Part shown: positions 15,777-24,645 of the stretch, piece by piece
How positions within the stretch are numbered: the first letter of the stretch is position 1
How the letters are laid out: each line of letters starts with the position of its first letter
From: Haloarcula laminariae
GTDB lineage: Archaea > Halobacteriota > Halobacteria > Halobacteriales > Haloarculaceae
Length of the DNA stretch: 64,000 nt
Direction: 5' to 3'
NCBI RefSeq assembly: GCF_025457605.1
Contig: NZ_JAMZFY010000001.1
Coordinates: 186,001-250,000, forward strand
The notes under the pieces: model-generated
Seen by the model: only the letters and a program-made list of their open reading frames with translations
Told to the model about the DNA's origin: nothing
Databases searched by the model: none
Made by a program: the position numbers and the translations under genes

Positions 15777-17024
15777 ATGCCTCGCCGCACGCTTCCTTTT
15801 TCGCCCTGGTGGCTGGTGGTGGCCGCCGCCATCGCGATGGGGTCCGCGGGCCTCTACCAGTTCACGTGGTCCTCCCTCCGTGGCCCTATCGGCGCCCTGT
15901 TCGGCGCGTCCGAAACGTCGCTCGGCACCGTGTTCACTCTCTTCATCGTCTTCCAGACGGTGTCGCAGGTGCCCATCGGGTGGGTCCGGGACCGGTACGG
16001 CCCGCGGTGGCCGCTCGTCGGCGGCGGGCTCTGTCTCGCGGGCGGCTTCGCTCTGAGCGCCGTCGCGTCCGGGGTCACCGCCGTCTATCTCGCGTACTGT
16101 TTCGGCGGCGTCGGCGCCGGTACCACGTACACCGTCGGAATCAACACCGCCATTAAGTGGTTCGACGCGCGCCGGGGACTCGCGACCGGGCTCATCTCCT
16201 CGATGTACGGTGCGGTGAGCTTTCTGGCGATTCCACTCATCAGGGAGGCCGTTCAGACTGACGTACGGGGGACCCTGCTCGGACTCAGCGTCGTCGCCGG
16301 CGTCGGCGTTTTCGTCGCCGTCCCCGTGCTCAGGGACCCGAGTCGGGCGGACGACGGCTCCGACTCCGAGGAGCGAACGGTGGAGCCGACGGTACGGCGG
16401 GATTACGACTGGCGGGCGACCCTTCGCACGTGGCAGTTCTGGCTCATGTACGGGGTCTTCGTGCTGGCGAGCGGCGTGAGCCTGATGGTCGTCGGCAAGG
16501 CCGTCTCGTTCGCGACGCAGTTCGGGTTCTCGGCGGCGACGGCGACCGGGAGCGCGTCGCTCATCGCGCTCGCGGACGCGACGGGCATCTTCGTGAGCGG
16601 GACCCTCTCGGACCGCTTCGGCCGGGAGACGACGTCGGCCGTCTCGCTCGTGTGTAGCGGCCTCGCACTCGCGGGCGCGGTCCTGGCGGCCGAGGCCGGT
16701 GTGGGTATCGCCGTCATCGCCGCGCTGGCGGCGATGGTGTTCCTCCGGAGCCCCGTCTTCTCGGTGTTCCCGCCGCTCGTCGGCGACTACTTCGGGCCCA
16801 GGCGGTCCTCGACGAACTTCGCGCTCCTGTACAGCGCCAAACTCTGGTCCGGGGTGGGCGGCGGCATCGTGGCCAGTTCTCTCATCGGCTCCGTCGGGTG
16901 GTCCGCGACGTTCCTCGGCGGGGCCGCCCTCGTCGTGCTGGCGGGCCTCGCGACGTTCTTTCTCCGGCCGACCGAGCCGAACGTGGCCGACGGACCGAAC
17001 CGCCATACGGAGGGTGAGCTATGA
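15777..17024 (+). CDS. MFS transporter, oxalate/formate-antiporter-like (OFA)
   Basis: 415 residues with 12 predicted membrane helices. The loop between helices 2 and 3 reads GWVRDRYGPRWPLVGGG, the MFS signature, and SGTLSDRFGRETT repeats it in the second half. The opening (FSPWWLVVAAAIAMGSAGLY) and the WFDARRGLATGLISSMYG segment are typical of the OFA subfamily of monocarboxylate or dicarboxylate transporters. The substrate is unknown; export or uptake of an organic acid linked to the 2-hydroxyacid dehydrogenase next door (25 bases downstream) is plausible. Confidence 0.85.
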   Translation: MPRRTLPFSPWWLVVAAAIAMGSAGLYQFTWSSLRGPIGALFGASETSLGTVFTLFIVFQTVSQVPIGWVRDRYGPRWPLVGGGLCLAGGFALSAVASGVTAVYLAYCFGGVGAGTTYTVGINTAIKWFDARRGLATGLISSMYGAVSFLAIPLIREAVQTDVRGTLLGLSVVAGVGVFVAVPVLRDPSRADDGSDSEERTVEPTVRRDYDWRATLRTWQFWLMYGVFVLASGVSLMVVGKAVSFATQFGFSAATATGSASLIALADATGIFVSGTLSDRFGRETTSAVSLVCSGLALAGAVLAAEAGVGIAVIAALAAMVFLRSPVFSVFPPLVGDYFGPRRSSTNFALLYSAKLWSGVGGGIVASSLIGSVGWSATFLGGAALVVLAGLATFFLRPTEPNVADGPNRHTEGEL

Positions 17025-17049
17025 GGCTCCGTGTTTGTAACTAGGCCGT

Positions 17050-18030
17050 ATGACCGACACTGTGCGTGCGGTGATGCTCGACCCCGACTGGTTTGGCGAT
17101 GTGGACGCGGAGCGGCGACACTTCCGGGAGCTGCTCGACCGCGAGGTGACCGTCGAGGGCATCGACTGTACCGAGGCGGAGATACCGGGCGCGGTGGGGG
17201 AGGCCGACCTGTTGCTCTCCCACTACACGGGCGTCTCGGCGGCGGCGATGGACGCGACGGGCTGTTCGGTCGTGAGCCGATACGCGACCGGTATCGACGA
17301 CATCGACGTGCCGGCGGCGACCGAGCGCGGCGTCCGCGTCACCCGCGTCCCCTCCTACTGTGACGACGAGGTCGGCTCGCACATCGTCAGCTTGGCGATG
17401 GCGCTCGTCCGCGGGCTCCCGATGTACGACGCCGCGACCGAGAGCGGGGCCTGGCAGTGGAAAGACGCGGCGCCGATACGGCCCCCCGAACAGCTGACGT
17501 TCGGCTTCCTCGCGTTCGGTAACAAGGCGCGTGCGGCCGCCGAGCGGGCGGCCGCGCTCGGCTTCGACGTCTGCGCACACGACCCGTTCCTCGACGACGA
17601 GGAGATAACGTCGCGCGGCGCCACGCCCGTCGGCTTCGAGGAACTGCTCGATGAGTCGGACGTACTGTCGGTAAATACGCCGCTCACGCCGGACACGGAG
17701 GGGATGCTCGACGCCGACGCCCTCGCGCGACTGGACGACGACGCCGTCGTCGTCAACACGTCACGCGGGAAAGTCATCGACGAGGACGCGTTGCTCGCAG
17801 CGCTCGAAGCCGACGAACTCCGCGGTGCGGGCCTCGACGTGCTCGCCGAGGAGCCGCCGGCGTCCGGGAACCCCCTGCTCGCGCGCGACGATGTCATCGT
17901 GACCCCCCACGCCGCGTGGTACTCCACCGAGTCCGAGGCGACGCTCCGGCGACGCGGCACCGAAATAGCCGTTGCGGCCTACAACGGGGAGCACGTGGAT
18001 GGCGTGGTCAACCCCGACGCGCTTGAGTGA
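17050..18030 (+). CDS. D-isomer-specific 2-hydroxyacid dehydrogenase
   Basis: 326 residues, close to the family length. Catalytic positions are present: Arg in VVNTSRGKVID, Glu in DVLAEEPPASGNP and His in TPHAAWYSTE. The NAD-binding glycine motif is unusual (GFLAFGNKARAAAERA instead of G-x-G-x2-G), so cofactor binding may be altered. It would reduce a 2-oxoacid to the D-hydroxyacid or the reverse. With the aminotransferase following at once, an imidazolepyruvate/imidazolelactate branch of histidine use can be imagined; this is inference. Confidence 0.85.
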   Translation: MTDTVRAVMLDPDWFGDVDAERRHFRELLDREVTVEGIDCTEAEIPGAVGEADLLLSHYTGVSAAAMDATGCSVVSRYATGIDDIDVPAATERGVRVTRVPSYCDDEVGSHIVSLAMALVRGLPMYDAATESGAWQWKDAAPIRPPEQLTFGFLAFGNKARAAAERAAALGFDVCAHDPFLDDEEITSRGATPVGFEELLDESDVLSVNTPLTPDTEGMLDADALARLDDDAVVVNTSRGKVIDEDALLAALEADELRGAGLDVLAEEPPASGNPLLARDDVIVTPHAAWYSTESEATLRRRGTEIAVAAYNGEHVDGVVNPDALE

Positions 18031-18081
18031 CCGCCGTATGGAGGGGGTGTTGTTTCCGGACCGTCCACACCACCCTGTAGT

Positions 18082-19260
18082 ATGGACGACCTCCCCCTGG
18101 CTGCCCGCGCCGAACGGATGCCCCAGTCCGGCATCCGCGAGATATTCGACAAGGCGCAGTCGTACGACGAGCTCCACGACCTGAGCATCGGCGAGCCGGA
18201 CTTCCCGACGCCGGAGCCGATAGCCGACGCCGTCGCGGGCGCGCTCGGCGACGGCATCGGCGGCTACACCCAGACGGTCGGGCGCGGCGACCTCCGGCGG
18301 GCGCTCTCCGAGAAACTCGATGCGCACAACGGCGTCGACGCCGAGCCCGAGAGCGAAATCATCGTGACGCCGGGAGCGATGGGCGCCCTGTTCGCCGCGA
18401 CACAGGTGCTCTGTGACCCCGGCGACGAGGTGCTCGTTCCGGCCCCCTACTGGCCGAACTACGCGGGCCATCTCGCCGCGGCCGGCACCGAACTCGTCCC
18501 CGTGCCGACCGACATCTCGACGGGGTTCACGCCGCGGGCGGCGGACCTCGAAGCGGCCGCGAGCGAGGACACCGTCGGCGTCCTGCTGAACACGCCGGGG
18601 AACCCGACCGGGGCCGTCGTCCCGTCCGACCGGCTTGAGGCAATCGGCGATACGCTGCGGGAGCGGGACTGGTGGGCCGTCCTCGACGAGACCTACGAGG
18701 ACCTCGTGTACGACGGCGCGACCCATCACTCGCTGGCCAGCGACCCGGCGCTGTTCGAGCGCACCGTCACCGTCCAGAGCTTCTCGAAGTCGTACGCGAT
18801 GACCGGCTGGCGAATCGGCTACGCCACCGGTCCCGCAAACGTCGTCTCGGCGATGCGGGTGTTGCAGGAACACACCGTCTCCAGCGTCGCGGAGCCCGCA
18901 CAGGTCGCCGCGAAGGCGGCATTGGAGAACCGCTCGGTCGTCACGGATATCCACGAGGCCTTCGCCGAGCGGCGGGAGCTCATCCTCGACCGGCTCAACG
19001 ACATCCCGGGCATCGACCCCGGCAGCCCCCAGGGGGCGTTCTACGTGTTCGCGGACGTCTCCGAGATCACGACGGACAGCCGCGCATTCACGGAGACGCT
19101 CCTGGAAGCGGAGCAGGTCGGAACCGTGCCCGGGTCCGTGTTCGGTCCCGGCGGCGAGGGGTACCTCCGGTTCTCGTACGCGGCGGACGCGGGGACGATA
19201 TCGGCGGCGATGGACGGGCTCGAACGCGTCGCCGAGTCCCACGCCGACTACTCGGGATAG
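18082..19260 (+). CDS. PLP aminotransferase, class I
   Basis: 392 residues of fold-type I. The PLP lysine is in VQSFSKSYAMTGWRIGY; the NxPGNPTG motif (LLNTPGNPTGAVV), the DETYEDLVYDG motif and the terminal Arg (GYLRFSYA) are all visible. It belongs with aspartate/aromatic aminotransferases of archaea; the substrate cannot be read from the sequence. It follows the hydroxyacid dehydrogenase by 51 bases, and its last 13 bases overlap the end of the convergent ABC ATPase gene. Confidence 0.9.
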   Translation: MDDLPLAARAERMPQSGIREIFDKAQSYDELHDLSIGEPDFPTPEPIADAVAGALGDGIGGYTQTVGRGDLRRALSEKLDAHNGVDAEPESEIIVTPGAMGALFAATQVLCDPGDEVLVPAPYWPNYAGHLAAAGTELVPVPTDISTGFTPRAADLEAAASEDTVGVLLNTPGNPTGAVVPSDRLEAIGDTLRERDWWAVLDETYEDLVYDGATHHSLASDPALFERTVTVQSFSKSYAMTGWRIGYATGPANVVSAMRVLQEHTVSSVAEPAQVAAKAALENRSVVTDIHEAFAERRELILDRLNDIPGIDPGSPQGAFYVFADVSEITTDSRAFTETLLEAEQVGTVPGSVFGPGGEGYLRFSYAADAGTISAAMDGLERVAESHADYSG

Positions 19261-20369
19261 ACGAGCACGTCCACCGGCTCCCAGCCGACGACGGCGGTGT
19301 CGCCGCGTTCGAATGTTCGCCCGGGGCCCGGGTCCTGCTGTGTCACGTCGATGGTCGCGTCGAGTTCGGGGACCGTCACGGTGTACTGCGTTCTGCTCCC
19401 CTCGAAACCGACCTGTTCGACTGTCGCCTCGTAGCTGTTCTCGGTCGGGACGTCGTCAACCGCGATGACGATGCGCTCGGCGCGGAGCCCGAGCCGGACG
19501 CGCTGTTCTAGCTCGAACTCCGCGTCCGTCTCGAACGTTATCTCGCCCCTGCCGACGGCGGCGATACCGTGCTGGCCCTCTTCCCCGGCGATGGTGCCGT
19601 CGAGCATCGTCGTGTCGCCGATGAACTCGGCGGCGAACGGCGTCGCGGGATTCGCGTATATCCCCTCGGCGGTGTCGAGCTGTTCGAGCCTGCCGTCGTT
19701 GATAACCGCGATGCGGTCGGCCATCGAGAGCGCCTCCGTCTGGTTGTGGGTGACGTGGACGATGGTCAGGTCTGTCTCGGCGTGGATGCGGGTGAGCTCC
19801 GAGCGCATCTCCTCGCGGAGCTTCTTGTCGAGGGAACTGAGCGGCTCGTCAAGCAGGAGGAGCGTCGGCTCGTAGACGATGGCACGCGCGAAAGCGACCC
19901 GTTGCTGCTGGCCCCCCGAGAGGTCGCCGACGGGCTTGTCGCGGTAGTCGACGGGCAGCCGGACGAGTTCGAGCGCCTCCTCGACTTGCTCGTCGATGTC
20001 GTCGGGGTCCTCCCGGCGCATCTTCAGCGGGAACGAGATGTTCTGCTGTACGGTCATATGCGGGAACAGCGCCAAGCTCTGGAAGACGAGACCGATGTCC
20101 CGCTCGTAGGGCGGCTCGTCGGATATCGGCTGGTCGTTGATGTATATCTCCCCCTCGCTGGGGGTATCGAAACCCGCAATCATATGCAGCAGCGTCGTCT
20201 TCCCCGCGCCGCTCGGCCCCAGAATCGTGAGGAACTCCCCGTCGCGTATCGGTATCGATACGTCGTCGACCGCGGTGAGGCTCCCGAAGTTCTTGGTCAC
20301 GCCGTCGATGTGTACGACTGACTCGTGCTCCGCCGGTGGGTCCCTGGTATCGGTCTCGCGTAAGGCCAT
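19248..20369 (-). CDS. ABC importer ATPase, spermidine/putrescine (PotA) type
   Basis: 373 residues from the ATG at 20369 (a GTG at 20384 is the longer option). Walker A GPSGAGKTT, Q-loop VFQSLALFPHMTV, signature DLSGGQQQRVAFARA, Walker B LLLLDEPLSSLD and the switch His (VHVTHNQTEAL) are intact. The last 110 residues form a TOBE domain. It is the ATPase of the importer whose binding protein and permeases lie at 22520-25460, but it is encoded on the opposite strand, divergent from hutH. Confidence 0.9.
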   Translation of the reverse strand: MALRETDTRDPPAEHESVVHIDGVTKNFGSLTAVDDVSIPIRDGEFLTILGPSGAGKTTLLHMIAGFDTPSEGEIYINDQPISDEPPYERDIGLVFQSLALFPHMTVQQNISFPLKMRREDPDDIDEQVEEALELVRLPVDYRDKPVGDLSGGQQQRVAFARAIVYEPTLLLLDEPLSSLDKKLREEMRSELTRIHAETDLTIVHVTHNQTEALSMADRIAVINDGRLEQLDTAEGIYANPATPFAAEFIGDTTMLDGTIAGEEGQHGIAAVGRGEITFETDAEFELEQRVRLGLRAERIVIAVDDVPTENSYEATVEQVGFEGSRTQYTVTVPELDATIDVTQQDPGPGRTFERGDTAVVGWEPVDVLVYPE

Positions 20370-20495
20370 ACGAGTGCCGTCCACCTCGCAACAAGTAAGT
20401 ATGACCCTCCGAATGGTGGGTCACCTAAGTGTCTGAGCGTTGATTTTATCGCCATCTCCCGCCGTCCGCCCAGCGACGACGGCGTTCCAGCGGAG

Positions 20496-20528
20496 AGTAT
20501 ATTTAAACGAACCGCCATATGACGGTTC
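20496..20528 (+). promoter_or_regulatory. hutH promoter with palindromic operator
   Basis: A TATA element (AGTATATTTAAAC, 20496-20508) is followed at once by GAACCGCCATATGACGGTTC (20509-20528), a palindrome with one mismatched pair. A transcript would start at about 20530, so a bound regulator would block initiation. It lies in the 333-base region between the divergent ABC ATPase gene and hutH. The leader would then be about 170 bases and contains a 47-codon frame from the ATG at 20567 whose stop (20710) overlaps the hutH start. Confidence 0.55.
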
Positions 20529-20702
20529 TATCTCTTTGCGATGTATTCGCATATCTCCAAGCGAACATGAGCGACTACAGTGAGCCGTCGGACGGGACAC
20601 ACCACAGTATGTGGATGGCGCCGCGGGCGCGGACCGACGTATCCCGCTGTGAGCACGTCCCGCCCGACTTCGGCGCCGCCGAGAGCGGTGGGGTGGTCGT
20701 CC

Positions 20703-22271
20703 ATGGATGAGGTCGTCGTCGACGGCGAGAGTCTCACGCCTGCGGACGTCGAGGCGGTCGCGCGCCACGACGCGCACGTGACCATCGCCGACGGTGCGCG
20801 CGAGGCGGTCCGCGAGTCCCGGGCGCGCATCGAGGACATCCTCGAAACCGACGAGGCGGTGTACGGCGTCAACACCGGGTTCGGCGAACTCGTCCAGCAG
20901 CGTATCCCCGAAGAAGACATCGGCACGCTCCAGCGGAACCTGCTCCGGAGCCACGCCGCGGGCGCGGGCGACGAACTCGGCACGCCCGAGGTGCGCGGGA
21001 TGTTGCTCACCCGACTGAACACGCTCGCGAAGGGGTTTTCCGGTATCCGTGTGCGGGTCGTCGAGCTCCTCGCCGACATGCTGAACGAGGGGGTCCATCC
21101 CGTCGTGAAATCCAAGGGGAGCCTCGGCGCGAGCGGTGACCTGGCCCCGCTCTCGCACCTCGCGCTCGTCACCATCGGCGAGGGCGAGGCGTGGGTCGAC
21201 GGCGAACGGCTGTCCGGCGGGGCGGCGCTCGACCGGCGGGGGCTCGACCCCGTTCGGTTGCGCGCCAAGGAGGGGCTGGCCCTCATCAACGGGACGCAGT
21301 TGACGGTCGCGCTCGGCGCGCTGGTCCTGCGGGACGCCGAGCGGGCCGTCCGGGCCGCCGACATCGCCGGCGCGCTCACCACGGAAGTCACGATGAGTAC
21401 CAGCGCGTCCGCCCACCAGCGCATCCAGGACGTGCGCCCCCACGCGGGTCACGCGGAGACCGCGCGGAACATCCGGGAACTCACGCGCGGCTCCGGCATC
21501 ATCGAGTCCCACCGGAACTGCCACCGCGTGCAGGACGCCTACTCGATACGGTGTATGCCACAGGTCCACGGCGCCGTCCGGGACGCCGTCGACCACCTCC
21601 GGGACGCCGTCGAGACGGAGCTCAACAGCGCCACCGACAATCCGCTGGTGTTCGACGCCGAACGGGTGGACGACCGCGCGAGCGGGACCGACCGGGCCGC
21701 CGTCCTCTCCGGCGGGAACTTCCACGGGGAGCCGCTCGCGTTGCCCCTCGATTACGTGACCGGCGCACTCACGGATCTCGCGGCCATCTCCGAGCGCCGC
21801 ATCGACCGGCTTCTCAACCCCAACATCCAGGAGGACCACCTCCCGCCGTTCCTGACCGACGACGACGGGCTCGAATCGGGGTACATGATAGCGCAGTACA
21901 CGGCCGCGGACCTCGTGAGCACGAACCGCTCTATCGGCCGGCCCGCCACGGACAACATCACCGTCAGCGGAAACCAAGAGGACCACGTGAGCATGAGTGC
22001 GACGAGCGCCTACCGCGCCCAGGAGGCGGTCAACAACACGCTGTACGTGCTCGCGAGCGAACTCACCTGCTCGGCCCAGGCCATGGAGTTCGTCCCGGAA
22101 CACGAGCCCGGGCGGGGAACTGGGGCGACGTACACGGCCATCCGAGAGCGGGTACCGCCGCTGGAGGAGGACCGGCCCGTCGGCGAGGACGTCGACGCCG
22201 TTCTCGAACTCGTCGTCAGTGACGAGTTGACGGAGCGCGTCGAATCCGTAATAGATACGTACGTCCGCTAG
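20703..22271 (+). CDS. hutH: histidine ammonia-lyase
   Basis: 522 residues, typical length. Deaminates L-histidine to trans-urocanate. The Ala143-Ser144-Gly145 triad that forms the MIO cofactor lies in GSLGASGDLAPL; the catalytic Tyr54 loop (YGVNTGFGEL), the TGTALI-like LINGTQLT and the QEDHVSM motif near the C-terminus are all present. The ATG at 20703 gives the normal N-terminus; the open frame extends 41 codons upstream but without family resemblance. It is separated from hutU and hutI by the ABC importer genes. Confidence 0.95.
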   Translation: MDEVVVDGESLTPADVEAVARHDAHVTIADGAREAVRESRARIEDILETDEAVYGVNTGFGELVQQRIPEEDIGTLQRNLLRSHAAGAGDELGTPEVRGMLLTRLNTLAKGFSGIRVRVVELLADMLNEGVHPVVKSKGSLGASGDLAPLSHLALVTIGEGEAWVDGERLSGGAALDRRGLDPVRLRAKEGLALINGTQLTVALGALVLRDAERAVRAADIAGALTTEVTMSTSASAHQRIQDVRPHAGHAETARNIRELTRGSGIIESHRNCHRVQDAYSIRCMPQVHGAVRDAVDHLRDAVETELNSATDNPLVFDAERVDDRASGTDRAAVLSGGNFHGEPLALPLDYVTGALTDLAAISERRIDRLLNPNIQEDHLPPFLTDDDGLESGYMIAQYTAADLVSTNRSIGRPATDNITVSGNQEDHVSMSATSAYRAQEAVNNTLYVLASELTCSAQAMEFVPEHEPGRGTGATYTAIRERVPPLEEDRPVGEDVDAVLELVVSDELTERVESVIDTYVR

Positions 22272-22393
22272 CCCCTTTCGTCCGTCCCGCTCACTCCCGC
22301 TGCGATTTTAATATATAATATATAATAAGGTAGAATTCCCCGGTTCCCCGTGCCAGAGCGAGCATATATTCTCGTTTATACAGATATAGCTCC

Positions 22394-22416
22394 GTAACAC
22401 TGTGTGTATGTGTTAC
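22394..22416. promoter_or_regulatory. inverted repeat upstream of the binding-protein gene
   Basis: GTAACAC (22394-22400) and GTGTTAC (22410-22416) form an exact inverted repeat with a 9-base spacer, in a very AT-rich 248-base gap. Several TATA-like blocks are nearby (22306-22325 and 22456-22475). It could be an operator for the importer operon that starts at 22520. Confidence 0.4.
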
Positions 22417-22519
22417 TTTAGGCCAACAGCAAAAACGAATACGGGGTTGTGGCGTATATAAATGTATATCCATATGGTGTATCTATTTGTATGTCCGTTG
22501 TTTCGCATGTTAAAGTGTC

Positions 22520-23641
22520 ATGAGCAACAGAACGACTGATTCGAACCGAACTGTAACGCGCCGGGCGTTCCTCGGGACCGCCGGCGGGGCGTCGGCGATA
22601 GCGCTTGCCGGCTGTAACGGGCTGGGCGGGAACTCATCGTCGGACGGCGAACCGTCGAAACCGGATAGCCTCGTCGTCCGCGCGTGGGGCGGCGCCTGGC
22701 AGGAGAATCTCCAGAGCGAGGTCGCGGAACCGTTCACCGACGAGACGGGCATCGAAATCGAGTACGACAACACCAGCGAAGAGGTCATGCAGGGCCAGAT
22801 TCGGACGGCGCTGAACCAGAACCGCGCGCCGCCGGTCAACGTCAACTGGTCGACGACGCTCCAGTCGTACAAGGCCGCGGACGCGGACCTGATGGTGCCG
22901 CTCGACACCGACGTGGTGACGAACCTCTCGGGGCTCCTTCCGGCCGCGCAACCCAACATCGGCGACGCCGACTGGCCGTTCGCGAGTCTCTACTCGTACG
23001 TGTACTCGCTGTCGTACAACACGGACAAAGTCGACTCGGCACCCACCTCGTGGGAGGAGCTGTGGGGCGACGGATGGAGCGACGGCCTCGGCTTCTATCA
23101 GGGCGGCACCGGGTTCGTCCCGGTGCTCGCAACGCTCGCGGACGAAGAGCTGGACGGGGACATGTCCGCGACGTGGGACCGCCTTGAGGAGCTCTCCGGG
23201 AACGTCGGCCTCATCGGCGACGACGACCAGCTCACGACGAACCTCATCGACGGCGAGATATCGGCGTGTACTCTCATCGGGGCGAACACGTACAACGCGA
23301 TGCAAGACGACCAGCCGGTCGACTACACGGTCCCCGAGGAGGGGGCCGTCGCGAAGCGCGACGCGATGTACACGCCACGGGGCCAGGAGGACGGCGCCGT
23401 CCACTGGGGCCAGGAGTTCATCAACTACGCAGCCAGCGCCGACATAAACGGCCCGTGGTCCGAGGGCCTCGGCGTCGCGCCGCTTCACGGCGACGCGGAA
23501 GTCCCCGACTGGATGGCCGAGTCCGAGATGTTCCCGACCAGCGAGGAGCAGTTCAACAGCATGATAACGGTCGACCCAGCCAACTACGTTGAGAACAGCT
23601 CGTACTGGTCCAGCCAGTTCAACGAGATCACGCAGTCGTAA
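22520..23641 (+). CDS. ABC substrate-binding lipoprotein (PotD-like)
   Basis: 373 residues. The N-terminus is a twin-arginine signal (TRRAFLGTAGG, Arg14-Arg15) with a lipobox ending in Cys32 (ALAGC), so the protein is exported folded and lipid-anchored. The mature part (LVVRAWGGAWQ, FTDETGIEIEYDN) matches periplasmic polyamine-type binding proteins (family 1, PotD/PotF). First gene of a binding protein-permease-permease operon. Inside a histidine-degradation cluster, histidine or urocanate is a likelier ligand than polyamine; inference. Confidence 0.9.
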   Translation: MSNRTTDSNRTVTRRAFLGTAGGASAIALAGCNGLGGNSSSDGEPSKPDSLVVRAWGGAWQENLQSEVAEPFTDETGIEIEYDNTSEEVMQGQIRTALNQNRAPPVNVNWSTTLQSYKAADADLMVPLDTDVVTNLSGLLPAAQPNIGDADWPFASLYSYVYSLSYNTDKVDSAPTSWEELWGDGWSDGLGFYQGGTGFVPVLATLADEELDGDMSATWDRLEELSGNVGLIGDDDQLTTNLIDGEISACTLIGANTYNAMQDDQPVDYTVPEEGAVAKRDAMYTPRGQEDGAVHWGQEFINYAASADINGPWSEGLGVAPLHGDAEVPDWMAESEMFPTSEEQFNSMITVDPANYVENSSYWSSQFNEITQS

Positions 23642-23682
23642 CCGCGACTGTCGACTTTCACCCCGACAACCCCAACCCAAGC

Positions 23683-24645
23683 ATGAGTATCCGGGAAAAC
23701 ATACACCGCCGTCGTCTCCGCGTACAGTGGCGCGTGATGGACGCCCTCATCGAAGCCAAGAACCGCACCCCTGTGGACTTCTCACAGGGCATCGGTGACC
23801 GGTTCGGGTATGCTCTCATCGCGCCGGGCTTCCTCCTCATCAGCTTTCTCGCCGTCGGCATGGCGCTGCTGACGTGGTACAGCTTCCTCACCTACGACCC
23901 GGTCGAGATATTCACCTACGAGTACACCCTCGAGAACTGGATTCGGTTCGTCGAGACGCCGGCACACCACCGGATACTGTTCCGGACGCTGCTGTACTCT
24001 GCCGTCGTCACCGTGGTCTGTGTCGCCCTGTCGATACCGTACGCCTACCTCATCATCCGAACGAAGAACAGCCTGTTCCGCAACCTGCTGTTGTTCGGGC
24101 TGTTCGTCCCCTTCTTTACCGGCGTCATCATCCGCGCGTACGGCTGGCTCATCATCCTCGGCGAGAACGGCATCGTCAACTGGCTGCTAGCGAGGGTCGG
24201 CATCAGTTCCATCGGGTTCATCGGCACGCCGTTTGCCGTGCTGGTCGGGCTGATACAGTACATGCTCCCGTTCGGGGTGTTGATGCTGACGCCGGCGATC
24301 GCAAGCATCGACGAGGACCTCGAACGGGCGGCACAGAACTGTGGCGCGAACCAGCTCGAGACGTTCCGCTACGTCGTGCTCCCCCTGGCGCGGCCGGGGC
24401 TCTCGGCGTCTATCATCGTGATATTCACGCTCTCGGTCGCGAACTACTCGATTCCGAACCTGCTCGGCTCCGGGCAGCTCAGCTTCGTCGCGAACTTCAT
24501 CTACAACAAGCTGTTCACGACGCTTAACTATCCGTTCGCCGCGGTGCTGAGCCTCATCCTCGTCGGCATCGCGTCACTCGTCGTGATGGCGATATTCAAG
24601 CTGTACGGCACTGGCACCCTCGGCTCGGAGGTCGATGGCGCATGA
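23683..24645 (+). CDS. ABC importer permease (PotB-like)
   Basis: 320 residues with six membrane helices and the BPD-transport EAA loop (DLERAAQNCGANQLETFRYV followed by LPLARPG). A 60-residue cytosolic N-terminus is slightly long for the family. It follows the binding-protein gene by 41 bases, and its stop overlaps the next start by four bases (ATGA at 24642), so the two permeases are translationally coupled. Confidence 0.9.
   Translation: MSIRENIHRRRLRVQWRVMDALIEAKNRTPVDFSQGIGDRFGYALIAPGFLLISFLAVGMALLTWYSFLTYDPVEIFTYEYTLENWIRFVETPAHHRILFRTLLYSAVVTVVCVALSIPYAYLIIRTKNSLFRNLLLFGLFVPFFTGVIIRAYGWLIILGENGIVNWLLARVGISSIGFIGTPFAVLVGLIQYMLPFGVLMLTPAIASIDEDLERAAQNCGANQLETFRYVVLPLARPGLSASIIVIFTLSVANYSIPNLLGSGQLSFVANFIYNKLFTTLNYPFAAVLSLILVGIASLVVMAIFKLYGTGTLGSEVDGA

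Noticed and set aside
20421-22103. A 560-codon minus-strand frame opposite hutH.
   Set aside because: Shadow of hutH; no domain and biased composition.
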